Origin: Lutjanus erythropterus | Lineage: Eukaryota > Chordata > Actinopteri > Lutjaniformes > Lutjanidae | Direction: 5' to 3' | Assembly: GCA_020091685.1 (NCBI GenBank) | Contig: CM034607.1 | Span: forward strand, 1,928,944-1,992,943 | Length of the DNA stretch: 64,000 nt | Part shown: positions 13,090 to 24,817 of the stretch, piece after piece | Numbering within the stretch: position 1 is the stretch's first letter | Layout of the letters: the number at the start of each line of letters is the position of its first letter | Program-made: the position numbers and the translations under genes | Notes under the pieces: model-generated | What the model saw: the letters and a program-made list of their open reading frames with translations, nothing else | Databases searched by the model: none | Told to the model about the DNA's origin: nothing

Positions 13090-13490
13090 ATTGCTATTCT
13101 TTAGATTCCCTGGTCCAGCGTCGGGCCCACGGACGGCTGCTGGTCATGTCCAAAGCTATACTGTGAGAATAGTGCGAGGATGACACCTCAGCCTGGACAG
13201 AACTCATTAGCTATTCAGCCTCATTGTTGTCAGTGAATGGACATTGATGAAGCGGCTTTCACCGGCCACTGCAGGTTGGTCTCCTCTGAACCAATCGCAG
13301 CCCCGGGGTGGTGGAGGGGCGGTGGCTCAGCCTGCGAGCCGTGATTGATATTCATTTAAACAGAGGGCTGCTGGCCAGCCGCTCTGCCCCACCCCGCCCC
13401 CTCCGCTTGATGGGCCAGCTGTGGCCTGAACTGGACACACACCTCCCAGCCAGGCTGAAGGAGCACAGTCTGAATCCAAGCAGATTTTAG
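13090..13490 (-). promoter_or_regulatory. Probable promoter/CpG-rich region of the IGDCC3-like gene
   Basis: GC-rich block 180-580 bases upstream of the exon 1 start codon. It contains a CCAAT box (13290-13294, plus strand) and an Sp1-type GC box (CCGCCCC, near 13394-13402). An AT-rich 'attcatttaaac' motif near 13350 is TATA-like. No transcription start can be fixed by eye. Confidence 0.45.
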
Positions 13491-13589
13491 AAATGATAAA
13501 TTAATAAATAAAATTTTCAGGTAGACTTTATCAGACTGGAATTTACATGAAATGCTTTTCTTTCAAGAAACTCTGCTGTTGTGCAGTGT

Positions 13590-13884
13590 TCCAACTTTAT
13601 AAAGCAACAGTTCACCCTCAGATCAACATTTTTCCTTTTCTCTGTGGTGCTGTTTATCCATGGAGATAGTTTTGGTGTGGGTTGCAGAGTTTTAGAGATA
13701 TCGGCCGCAGAGATGTCTGCCTTCTCTCTAACCTAAAGGCACCCAACCATATACCATGTTAGCTAGCTCAGTGGTGCTAAGTGTTTACATCCTGGAAGCA
13801 CAAGCCTCTCATCCATGAGTGGATGCACACTTCCTTCTGCACAGTGATATGGTTGGTGGGTGTAGTTGAGTAGAAAGAAAGTAG
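13590..13884. repeat. Older dispersed repeat, left half (split by an hAT insertion)
   Basis: Begins with 'aacagttcaccctcagatc' and contains 'agttttggtgtgggttgcag' and 'agatatcggccgcagagatg'. The same family recurs at 20770-21080 and partly at 17660-17800. Its continuation (taaaatagcaaggcgtgtgg..., to about 15345) lies on the far side of the hAT element, so the hAT jumped into it. Confidence 0.6.
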
Positions 13885-13892
13885 CTCCTACA
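13885..13892. repeat. 8-bp target-site duplication CTCCTACA (left)
   Basis: Identical 8-mer at 15277-15284 on the other side of the element. An 8-bp duplication is the hAT signature. Confidence 0.85.
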
Positions 13893-15276
13893 TAGGGCTG
13901 CGCGGTATACACGATATGACGGTAGAAACGATATAAATTTGGCCACGGTAGAGATTTGTGCTCTGCCGTCATACCGTCGATGATGTCATCGCACCTGCTT
14001 CTGTGTGAAAATGGCCACAGTAACGGCGGAGAAGGAGGGGCTGGTAAAAAAAAAAAAGACGGTGCTGCATCCGTGATTTGGACGTGGTTCGGGTTTAAAA
14101 AGTCGGATGTTGAGCAGAAAATTTTCAACTGGCGCAACTTTTCTAGTCTTTCCGGCGCTGGTTTATCTGATCAGGAAACGCACAGACCAACTGCAGAGAA
14201 GCTGCATGTGGAGGAGACTGTTGTTAATGACGGAGTTTATTACAACAGAAACTAACGTGATGGTTAATGACATCGACACCAACCAGATGCACTTATAAAA
14301 TGAAACAACTGTATAAGGAGGCCTGTACATAAAACAGGAGAGTCTGTGTTTCTCTGTGAGAAACTTTCAGACCTTCTCACAGCAGAGTGAACAGGTGAGG
14401 GAAGAGAGGAGGGCAGACTGATCACTAATCAATCACTGATACCGTCGTCCTCTCGGACTGATTAAAAAATAAAAATGACAAAATTGGTGACAAACCAAAC
14501 CTGGGTGTCCACACAAATAAAGTCTTTATGTAAAACACTGCAGAGTTTAACATCGTGCTGTTTACAGACAGTCTGCTGTCATTAGTTTGACAGAGAGACA
14601 GAGAGGGTCGTGTCTAGAAGGGAACCTTAGACCCGCGAAAGATCGCGCAAGTTTATTTTAGTAGAAATAATGGAAATAAATCTCGCGAGAGTTGTGCAAA
14701 TAAAGAGTTACTTTCTAGACACGACTGAAAAAGGTGCGCAGCTCCAAAAATAGAAAATCATGTCATGGTGTCAATGTTTTTAATGTGGCGGGCCGCCATA
14801 AATAAAACACTATTCACTGATCCACAGAGAGTCACTGAAACACTGATCACTGACCTGCTGTGATGGAAAAAATACTCACATTCTTTACTTAGGTATTTTT
14901 TAACAGATTTTTATAGAATTACAGAACCTTTTCACTGTTTTTGCCATTTGCCTTACAGAAAACCTCTCTTACTTGAAGTACTGTTTACAATATCTACTTT
15001 ATTTTTGTAAGAATTTTTGTACTTCTGAGGCACTATCCTTACTTCTGTTGTTCTTCTGCACAATAAATGCTCAAAAATTACATTATATCTTTGCTTTTGT
15101 TGTTGTTGTTGTTTTTTAAAATCAATTTAGTTTTGCTAAGGGACTACAAAACCCATTCAGAAACACTTCCATTATACGTTTTACACCGCAACATTTATAC
15201 CGTGATAAATACCGTTACCGTGAAAGGATTCAATTTATACCGTGATATGAATTTTGGGTCATACCACCCAGCCCTA
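13893..15276. mobile_element. Non-autonomous hAT element with remnant of a ZBED-type transposase
   Basis: A 1,384-bp element bounded by TAGGGCTGCGCGGTAT and, inverted, ATACCACCCAGCCCTA, flanked by an exact 8-bp duplication CTCCTACA. Near the left end a plus-strand frame reads GAASVIWTWFGFKKSDVEQK, the start of a BED zinc finger as in ZBED-family hAT transposases. The frame then loses the finger and the whole catalytic region. The remainder is non-coding, so it looks like an internal-deletion derivative that would depend on a transposase supplied in trans. The precise duplication suggests a fairly recent insertion. Confidence 0.85.
15097..15112. repeat. (TTG)n microsatellite
   Basis: Short GTT/TTG run inside the hAT element. 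Confidence 0.8.
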
Positions 15277-15284
15277 CTCCTACA
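15277..15284. repeat. 8-bp target-site duplication CTCCTACA (right)
   Basis: Exact copy of 13885-13892 directly after the right terminal inverted repeat of the hAT element. Confidence 0.85.
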
Positions 15285-16045
15285 TAAAATAGCAAGGCGT
15301 GTGGATTATCTTGAGTTAGTGGGTCGTAATTTCTGGAAAGAGACATTAGTGTTGAGAGTGCCATCCAGGATTTCGCCAGCTCTTTCAGGGATGGTTGTGG
15401 CATAAAATGCCTGATTTTTTAGCAGCTTTTCTAAAAGAACTGGGATGCATGCAATGAGATTTGCAGGAGCAAGTGAAAATTGCAAAAATTGTATAATTCA
15501 TTTAAAATCAAAGGCAACTGGTTTCAAGAAGATTCAGGATTCAAGAACTTCATTGTCATGGTGCAGGCACAAAAAAATTGCACTTGCGTCATCCTCAAAT
15601 GGTGCTTCTATCACACATGTTTACAAAATAAGATTTGTCTATATTTACAAAAAATAAATAGACGAAAATAAAAATCTTAGTGACAGCAGTTGCATAAAGT
15701 ACAAAAATACGTAATAGAGAGTAATGATTCAGTTAGCAACAGGAGTATAATAAAGGGCAATACTATAGTGTATATATAATATAATATAGTGATAGTACAA
15801 AATAAGTAAAAGAAAATATGATGGTACAAAATAAGCATACAGTTATCAGCAGAATAATGCAATAAAAACATTAAAGCTGCAAGTAGCATTGAGTGGACCC
15901 TCACACCCATCAGGATGTGCACCCACTGCGACCCCATCACCAGACTGGACCGGTCAACAAGGCTCTGAATTGTCGTGTTTTGGACACTGCAGGAAGGAGT
16001 GTGATGCCACTTCCTATTGTAACGGTGTCTTCACAGGTCTGAGTA

Positions 16046-16420
16046 AAAACATCAATGAGACAGCTGCAGCTCATCCAGGATGCTGAATCCTCACCAACAC
16101 CAAGAGAGTGGAGCATATTACACCAAAGCTTAAATCACTACACTGGCTTCCTGTGTGTCAAAGGATTTTAAAATCGATCCTTACATATCTATAAAGCACC
16201 AAATGGTCTTGGGCCTAAATACATCTCTGATTTAAGCACCCAGACCCCTCGGATCATCTGGAACAGGTTTGCTCAGTTTTCCCAGAATCAGAACCAAGCA
16301 AGGTGAAGTTTCTATGCTCCCCACCTGGTGGAACAAACTTCCTGAATACCAGAGATCAGCTGAAACTGTCACCTCATTTCAATCATGGCTTAAAACATGA
16401 CTGCTTAGTGAATAAGATAC
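16046..16420 (+). mobile_element. L2/CR1-type LINE remnant (reverse transcriptase 3' part)
   Basis: Broken plus-strand frames give LTNTKRVEHITPKLKSLHWL, the conserved tract near the C-terminal end of reverse transcriptases of L2/CR1/Rex-type LINEs, followed by a degraded continuation. Frameshifts and stops throughout show it is dead. Compare the minus-strand remnant at 36.65-37.18 kb. Confidence 0.65.
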
Positions 16421-17837
16421 ATAACTTCTTGTTAAGATAATCTGTAGCTGTTGTTTTTAATCAAACGTCTTATGTTTGGTGTGGATTGACCATGAAGCGC
16501 AAAGTTACAACAACTTCCTGTTTCATGGCGAAACATCAACACTTGATGCCACACCACAGTGACGTCCTTCAGTGATAGCTAAATCTTTTAAGAACTTTTA
16601 ACAGAGGAGTCTTTTGGATAAAGATAAGAAGAAAACCTGCGGGCCGCCTCAGGAGGTGCCCTCGAGCTACTCGATTGGCTACTTGCTTGGCTCTTTGATT
16701 GGCTACATGATTGGCTACTTCCAACATGGTGGTCAGGCTCAGTTCTTCACTCCACCAGTTAGGTGCTACTTTTTTTATGTCAGTGAAACAGTCAGTGTTA
16801 GAGACACTTACAACACTGAAAATAATTTTGATTACAGTTATATTCCATCTGTTATGTGAAGGCTTTAGTTATAAATTTGAGTTAATTTGCTAAAGATAAA
16901 TTTACAATGTTTCATTTTACCTCAATCAACCTAAGTTACTACAGCATTCAAAGGAAAGTAGGAGACATGAGAGAAATCAGTACAAGTAGAAAGGAGGACA
17001 TTTGGTCTCACTGGTTTCAACAGGACATTAATGTATAAAACTGCTACAGGTGATGAGGACATTATGGACTACAGGAAATGGTGGAACATGTCATTTTATA
17101 TTGGCTGAGATAAACATGAGACACTTAAAACTACACTTAAATAAACTGAATGACACTAGACATTAGAGTATGATGAAGTCTGTCTTGTGCAGACTGGACA
17201 AAAACTTTAAATACACACCAGTTCAGGCCAGAGAACCAATAACATTTGGGAAAACTACAAAAATAAAAGGTTTTCCTCCATTTGTCACCACTAACTTTAA
17301 CACTCAGAAACATTTCATACAATTGATTAATCAATGTACTTGTGAGTCCATAAAAAGTCTCTTTCATGGAGCAGCTGTCTCTGGCTGAGGAAGGAACACA
17401 CTGTTGTGGAGGCAGCAGTGAACATATATAGTGACCAAGTCAAACCAAATAACACACTCCATTTAAACAGTGTGAGGATAAAAGCAAAGATTCAAATTAT
17501 ACAAACTATCATGTGAATTGTTTGGGTGTCTTTGACTGCACATGAACTGAACCTGTGCAGGTGAGTGTGAATGGCTGTTAGCATGTGTGGCTGTGGTCAT
17601 CAAACATTTAGCACTCTTTTTAAAGACACCACTCGTACAGAACAGCAAAATATTGTCTGCATCTCCAACCATGTACAGAAATGTATGATGAGTTTTGAAA
17701 ATGTCTGTTTCCTCTCTAATGTAATGGAACTAAATGACACTCGACTTGTGGTAAAAAATAAGTTTAACAGCAGTGTCTCTTTCTCCAGTTTCATGTAGGA
17801 ACTATTTTCTTTCTGCAGTCATATCTACAGGTTTTTG

Positions 17838-17990
17838 GAGGGTTACTTTAAAAATGTATTCCAAGTTACTAATTACCTGTTAAAAAATGTAGTCGGTAAC
17901 CTGATCCAAGTATCACAATATTAAGGTAATGCAGTTTGTGTACTTCCCATTACTTTTGGATTGCTTTAATATAAAATATAGTGAAATAGT
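17838..17990. repeat. Fragment of hAT-type fish MITE ('gggttactttaaaaatgtattcc')
   Basis: Shares motifs with the copy at 24.82-25.56 kb (GGGTTAC, AATGTATTCCA, AGTTACTAATTACCT, AATCCAAGTATCACAATATT). Only the end of the element is present. Confidence 0.6.
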
Positions 17991-19029
17991 TTAGCCTGAT
18001 GTTTAAAGGGCAATGAAAGTCATATCATTTGTTCCAGCCTGGACTGTTATCAACCATGTCAAGTTTCAGGGAGATTCAACCATGTAAAGTTAAAACAACT
18101 TACTTTGTTTTGGTGAAACATGAAAGTTCACCATGCTATCATGGCCACGCGATTATCATCATAATCTTCATAATATAGCATTACCAAGGTCTCAAGGCCT
18201 TTCTGACCAGATCTGAGTTTGATATGGTCAACTTCACCACGGCAGGACCCAAAACATGTCATTTCCCGTTGCCAGTATGTGGCGCTATGACTATGACTGA
18301 ATAATGTCATGTAGATGTGTTCAGGTTGGGACTCTTATCAAACATGAAGTTTGGTGTAGATCGGATCATTTATACTAAAGTTATGTGATTTCATATCATG
18401 GCAAAACATCAAAATTCAACACCACTCCATGACCACGCCCTTCAGTAATAGCTAATTTTTTAAAATAACTTAATAATAACTGATCACAAGTAGTCTGATG
18501 GGACACACTGATTTTGAAGTTGTTATGATGAATTCTGTAGTTCATTAAAATACAATGCATGGAAAACCCAAACGCAGAATTACCACTAAATTCAAATTGG
18601 CTGATTTCCTGTTTGGTTTAGGCTGTGGATCCCTACAGACTTTTTTGTGCATCTGGGCATGATACACGTGTAAGTCGGTGGAACGTGTTGCGGGGTTACG
18701 GTTTAGAGGGCATCAAAAGTTAATATAGAAATTTTTCACCATGACTAGTGCATGCCAAGTTTCACATGCCATCGAGCACTTTCAGCATCTCAAAAATGTG
18801 ACTGACGAGGACGAAAAAGAAGAAGAGTCTGAGCAAATCCAATAGTGTCCTCGCACCATTCAGGGCTCGGGCCGTAACAAGTAAATACCCAGAGTGCAAT
18901 AGTCAAATAATGAGGTGCAACAACATTCAGCAGTAAACACAGTATAAGGTGCAGTGTGACATACAGACTAGTTCCAGGAAAAGTTCAATGTAACCTTATC
19001 AAAAAAGCTCAGGAACAAAATATGCTTTT

Positions 19030-19205
19030 AAAAATATTTTTCGTCTTTTATGCCTTTAATCCATAGGATAGCTGAAGATATGATAGGAAAGCGGGAGAGA
19101 GTGCAGGGGACTGACATGCAGCAAAGGGCCACAGGCAGGAGTAAAAAGGACCCAAAGCCTCTGCACATGGGGCAAATACTCTACCAACTGAGCTACCAGG
19201 CAACC
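19030..19205 (-). mobile_element. tRNA-derived SINE
   Basis: Read on the minus strand it begins with a tRNA-like head containing the pol III A box TAGCTCAGTTGGTAGAG. It continues through GCCCCATGTGCAGAGGC and TTTGCTGCATGTCAGTCCCC to a C/T-rich CTCTCTCCCGC and a tail ending in ATTAAAGGCATAAAA. This organisation is typical of a widespread teleost tRNA-SINE. It is not a functional tRNA, since there is no T arm or acceptor pairing. Confidence 0.7.
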
Positions 19206-20124
19206 CACAATAAGCTTCTTTTATCAATGAAGATGTGCATCTGTGGGGGGTACTCCTAAAGAAAGTAAAATGTTTTTTGAAGGTCGAACTAAAAACAGCA
19301 AACACAAAATTCTAAAATATAAAAGTGCAGAGGGCATTGATAAATGTTAATAATGACAAACTTGGTGTTATTTTCAGTACCCGAGACAAAAATATGGTAA
19401 TATGGTTGACATAAAAGTTCAACATTGTTCACAGGGTTCCTATGCCTTTTTGCGGTGCAGTGAAAGGTAAGCACCTTTTGGTCCAAAGACTTCTACAATA
19501 AAGTCACAAATCCCTTATGAGTCCCTCTCAAACAGGGTGCTCCATCTGTAGCCACTGACACCATGTGGCTCAATGATTCCTCCTGCTGCCCGTCACAGTT
19601 CACAGACCTGCACAGCTCACAACTCATTGCAGGCAATGGGGTTTGCTCGAGCTAAACTGATTTTATTTTATTGAATGTTTCTTTCATGTATTTCCAGTTA
19701 AAAAGTACATTTGCTCTGCTCTGCTTTCCAAAGCGGCAGCTTTCTTTCTCATTTCTCCAGCTGGATACTTGTCAGCAAATACAGTGTGCTTGTTCTGGAA
19801 ATGTCTTTCAATATTACTTTTTATTTTTGTTTTTTTCTAATTACTAGCAGCACATCAAACATTCTGGTAAAGCAATAGTGTTGGTGGTGAAAGCAAACAA
19901 ATCTGTCTCTAATTTCCTTGGAGATTTTTCTGTTTTTTTGATTTAGCATCAATCTTGGTGAGCCTAGCCAGGGAGCAAGAAAGGAAAAGGCACATTTGAA
20001 GCACAGTTTAGTTGACAACATACTACTGTTATTTTGGAGGGGAGTTTATTGACTCCATATTTTTACAGGAGATTACAGGAGATTTACAACAATGATAAAT
20101 ATAAATTAAAATATAAAAATAACA

Positions 20125-20218
20125 TTTTTCCTTTTTTTCGGTCAAAGCTGCAGGGAGCCACCGGAGAGGGGCAAAGGAACTGCATGAAGCTCCACAGCCA
20201 TAGGTTGCTGATCCCCTG
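20125..20218 (-). mobile_element. Terminal fragment of a hAT element
   Basis: On the minus strand the end reads CAGGGGATCAGCAACC and then GTGGCTCCCTGCAGCTTTGA, like the ends of hAT elements of the 'agagccgcatgcggctc' type. No second end is visible nearby. Confidence 0.4.
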
Positions 20219-20659
20219 TTCAAGCATGATCTTAAGACTAAGTTTAAGTACAAATCCAAGAACATTTTTACAGAAGAGGCCCCAGGTGTCTGTAAATACT
20301 CTCTGGTTTGCTGTTGCCTTGATTCCCATTTGTTCCGTTTAATTTTCCTCACCAGACATTAGCTAGGAGCAGCCTGTAGTCCAAGTTGGGTTAGTATGAC
20401 TGTTATCCCTGCTCTTCTCTTGTCCTCCTGGAGTGGTCACACAAGTGTCTGGCCGACGGCCCTGGTTGGTCTCACTGGGTGGTCTAGAGATGCCATGTTC
20501 ATTGTTGGTCATCGTAAGAGATCTGTCAGAGATCAGAGAGCTGCTGCTCTTAAATCCAAATCTCTCACTTCTTTTTCCAATGCCTATGAGTGTATCTGTC
20601 ATAGATGAACCATGTTTCAGGAAATAAATAACTAACATGGTAACTCTTGGGTCCTCTCC

Positions 20660-21245
20660 ACAAAGCACGTTTAACAAACTCTAACCCTGAACTCTAAGTT
20701 TTCAGCTCCAGAACAGCTGATTAGAGTCACTTCAGCCAACTCTGAGTGTGTTCAGTCTGAGTTAAAGGGACAGTTCACCTCAAAATCAAAAATACATATT
20801 CTCCACCCTGGCCTGTAGTGCAATTAATCCATCTAGATAGTTTTGGTGTGAGCTGCAGAGTTTTGCAGATATCAGCCATAGAGATGTCTTCCTTTTTCCA
20901 ATATACTGGGAGTAAATGGTACTCAGCTTGTGGTGCTATAAAGAATAAAAAAAAAAAATTCAAAATCGGTGTCTCTTTCCAAAAATCATGACTCAGTTAA
21001 TCCACAGATGATCAAGAAAATCCACAGACCTTGTTGTGAGCAGTTTCACAGTAGATTCTACTGGAGAAGGAACTATTTTTCTTTCTTGGTTTGTTGAAGG
21101 GAACCTAGCAGGTTAGGATCAGTGACCATGGTAACTGACCCTGAGTTTATCTCCCTTTCTGGAACTGAAAACCCAGAGTTTCCCTCATCTCAGGGTTAAC
21201 AAACTCAGAGTTTTTACTAAAGCTGCTTCCTGAGATACACCCCTG
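20660..21245. repeat. MITE-like repeat ('aaactcagagttt') split by a second repeat
   Basis: The outer parts (about 20690-20765 and 21085-21245) share the 'actctgagt'/'actcagagt' motif typical of a teleost MITE. Between them (20770-21080) sits a copy of the family seen at 13.59-13.88 kb (GACAGTTCACCTC..., AGTTTTGGTGTGAGCTGCAG, AGATATCAGCCATAGAGATG). Confidence 0.5.
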
Positions 21246-21249
21246 GTCT

Positions 21250-22555
21250 CACCCTCATACTGCAGCACTCTGGTTGCATGTTAACAAGTGAACAGAATGC
21301 TAGAGTGAGAGCTCCCCCAGTGATTTGTCTTGTTTGCTGTGAAACCAGCTTTGGGGCTAAGAAAAGTCCCTATGACCTTTTGGCTTTTGAGGTCACCAGT
21401 GAATTGACTTTGGCCTCAACCCAGTATCTGTTTCCTAGAAAAAACTATTTAATATCTGGCCTGTGAGCTTGTGTTATTAAGACCTGAACTTTTATCTGTG
21501 GTACTTTCTAGAAAGTGATTAAAATGGGTCAACACTGTCTTTTGAGTACATCTATACAACCCAGATATCATCAAGATATCTTTAATAATGTAGAGGCTTC
21601 TTTACACATGAGGCCAGACCTGAGGTCTGCCATTCAGTCATCTATAAATTAACATACAAATTTCTTCTCCAAACCTGTACCACTGTATTGGATCAGAGAT
21701 GCTCAATAGGTAGGTCTTTTGTGACATTTTTTGACATAAAAAAATCTAATTATACAATGTCGGAATAGTGGGAAAATATCAAGGTAAATGGGTCTATACA
21801 TGGCTTTGTTAAATACTCAGTTCTTTAAAGTGCAGGCCAACAGGTCAATAATGACCTGCTTATTGAACATTATCCCTGACATCCCATGGCAATACAATGT
21901 TCAGAGACTTTCAAAAAGTATTTGATTAGGTTTAGGAAAAGTTCATAATTTGAGTTAAAATAAGTATGTTAGATATGCAAGTTAACGTAAGTAACTAATG
22001 CTGGCCTTACACCTAATGACTTTGGTCGCAGTTTCACTGTTGCAAACAAATTGTCAGTGTCGGAGTACAATCATGAGAGTCTTGCTGGAGTTTAGGCAAG
22101 CTCCTGTTGTCCCTGTAGCTACAAAACCATTGTAAACTGAGGACATTCACTTTGCTGCCTGTGACTGTCTCACAAACCTTTTGTGCAATATACGACAGTG
22201 GTTGCAATGCAAACCTAACGACTGTATCAGAAGAGAAACCAAAAGAGACAAACATCCATATAAACTAATAAATAAAAGTAAACAACCAGAAAGTAAAAAG
22301 GCTCTGAATTGTCTTATAGTACAATTAGTCAGGTTTTTGGTGCATGTTGGAAAAGTAAAAAAAAGTAAATGCTGGAAAAGCATTTTCATCCTGAACTCTG
22401 AACTCCCCCTTTGTGTCTGATTTCTGTCAGACTGTCACTGCATTCAAAACAATGACAAGAAAGAAATATCACGCAAAAATATTTGACAAGGGCTCTGAGT
22501 TGCTTATGATAATAGTGTAATAAATCATGTTTTTGGAACATGTTAATGAAAAAGT
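21250..22555. other. Intergenic DNA, nothing recognised
   Basis: AT-rich, with no domain-bearing open frame, RNA gene or repeat end that I recognise. Confidence 0.4.
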
Positions 22556-22559
22556 CTTG

Positions 22560-23203
22560 TAAACCTCTGGGCATTAAACTCAAACTGTCCATGGAACGAA
22601 AGCCCCTGCATGAGTGTGTTTTCTCACTTGCTGTAGACTGCAAGAAAAGGAGCTGATCTACATGTTGGAGTGAGGCAGCTCCTTTTTGCTGTAACAATAT
22701 CGCCAGTGGTTGAGAACACTCTCTCAGATGAGACACTGGTCCCAGGTACACAGAGGTACCTCTGTGCTAAATTGAGTAGGTGTGTGAAACAGCCAACATG
22801 CAACAGATCCATCATGTCCACAGCACGTACAATATTCACAGCCGTGTGGCTGGTTTCAACTGCCCTAGTCTGTAGGACATGAGACACGAGGTTCCAGTCA
22901 TTGTCGATGTAGTGAGCAGTAATGGTCAGGTGTGAATCCGTTGCTCTGGAAGTCCAACAGTCACAGGTCAGGGCAACTCTCAATCAATAACGCTCCTCAC
23001 TTGGTGACAAGATCTCGCAATACGAGATATCTCGTGAGAAAGGCTGGTCACACGAGACTACTCTGGTCTAAACTGCAGGCCGTACTACACACGGTAGAAA
23101 AGACATATTAAATAATCGATTTTGGGATTTTATGAATCGATATTGGGCCATACACAGGAAAATCGATTCAGATCGATTAATCAAATTTTTAAGCCCAGCC
23201 CTA
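22560..23203 (-). mobile_element. hAT (ZBED-type) transposase remnant with internal deletion
   Basis: A minus-strand frame from 22983 reads VALTCDCWTSRATDSHLT and later CFTHLLNLAQ (N-terminal part of the RNase-H-like core). It passes directly into RYLCVPGTSVSSERVFST, the C-terminal dimerisation segment. Several hundred residues of the normal transposase are missing, yet the frame stays open across the junction. The 5' terminus is visible at the right edge as 'agcccagcccta' (TIR TAGGGCTGGGCT on the minus strand) with ATCGATT-rich sub-terminal repeats. The opposite end is not recognisable. Confidence 0.72.
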
Positions 23204-24815
23204 ATTTCATTTGATCTTCTCCTTCCTTTTGTAGATTTTATTCATTTCAAATGAAGAATGTCCCTGTAGTGAATTTGTGGTTATTTGGCTAAAGATTTCT
23301 CTGTCTGTCTTTTATATGGCTGCTGATCTCTCACTGCAACTAACATAACCACTAAACTTGCTTTACTGAATTATTTATGTTTTATATTTTATTGATGGCA
23401 ACATTAACATACATAAGGAACAAATTTATGATACACTTTGATTTGTTTTGGAGGAAATATATAAAAACTTCAAACAATACTTTATCATTGGAAAATTCAG
23501 AATCAATATGTTGAGAAATAAATGTACAGACATCTTTCCAAAAATACAAGAGCAGGGACAAGACCAAAATAATCTAGTTGTAATCTTGTAAACAGGGACC
23601 CTGCAAGATGGCCAGGTTATGCAAAATCTTAGTCTGTGACTAAAAACTCGGTTTGGCAAACTGTCTTTAGATGTGAGAGGGTGTCAGACTGAAGTCTTCA
23701 AGAAGTTTTCAAAGTCTTCAAGTGTATTGTGTTGGAATTATGTAAGTCAACGGTCACAACATAACTAGCTGTGTCAAAAATATTAGCGTCAGCATTGATT
23801 GGAGCAGTGATCTGAGTTTGCATTTTTTGAGTTCAGTGTGCAACCTTTCTGATCAAAAGAGCCATTTTAGGCCCCCCCAAAAAAAAAAAAGGAAAAACAA
23901 TCTGCCTGGAGCTGCGAATATTAAATTCTCTCTTTTCCCTGAAAAACTTATTTTTTTAATTTAGCTTTCATAGCGAGCTTATGGAGACTCAACAAGACTG
24001 TCCACCATCAGAATTTAAAGGAAAAGGCACTGAGCCACAGACACAGGCTATGATGCACATTTTAGTCAATGAAATATCAAAACTTTTTTTTAATTTGGTG
24101 TACAGGCTACATATTTTGACTGTTGGCACATGTTTTTTGTACCTGGCTAAATTTGCTTTAGAATAACATTCATTATACCTGACATGCAGAAAATTTTCTT
24201 TAAAAAATATTTTTTGATTAAATAAATAAATAAATAAATAAATACAATACACTACACATAATAAATGCTTGTGTGACACCATGGGAGTCTTCTCCCATGT
24301 GCTTCTTACCATCACAGCCTGACAGAAATGATGGGTGCTTCCTGAATTCATGACAACAAATGTGCACAGTTTCCTACAAACAGGGGACAGGTCAACTTAC
24401 CCACTGGGTCATCTTACTCCACTCTCCCCTCTATGTGTGTCCATAGGCTGCCCTCCACCCACCTCAAAACCACTGGTAGAAAAAGTCTTTAAGAAGAGAA
24501 TGTCCACCTGTCCTCTGGTTGTAGTCTTAACACCACCTTCCATTCGCACTCTCACTTCCAGTCAGGCTCATTAAAACTGCCACTGTGTGTCTCTTCCACC
24601 AACATCACATTAGTCTCTTTAAGTCTCATCAACTTGTACAACAGTGACCTTTCGCTTTATCTTTTGCCGCATTTATATTAATCTTACTGAGTCTAAATTG
24701 ACTAATAATACGTGATATTAATATAACATAGTTACCTCACACTGTCTGACCTGTGATCTTTATAATATAGCAGGATTCTTCATTTAGGATTGTTGGATTG
24801 TGCACAGTACATCCA
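23204..24815. other. Intergenic DNA with an (AAAT)n tract, no gene
   Basis: Contains an (AAAT)n microsatellite at 24217-24244. No coding exon or recognised transposon. Confidence 0.4.
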
Positions 24816-24817
24816 GG

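Larger units (their letters stand above)
15873..18880. repeat. Composite repeat region ('aagctgcaagtagcattgag' ... 'gggctcgggccgtaa')
   Basis: The left end AAGCTGCAAGTAGCATTGAG and the right end GCACCATTCAGGGCTCGGGC match the two ends of a well-known but loosely classified teleost interspersed repeat. The interior motif 'cttcagtgatagctaa' (16568) recurs as 'cttcagtaatagctaa' (18441). A LINE fragment (about 16046-16420), a hAT-type fragment (about 17838-17990) and other material interrupt it. It is probably several insertions stacked in an old element. Confidence 0.45.

Noticed and set aside
19150..19205. Functional tRNA on the minus strand
   Set aside because: Only the A-box half is tRNA-like; the body matches a SINE and cannot form acceptor or T arms.
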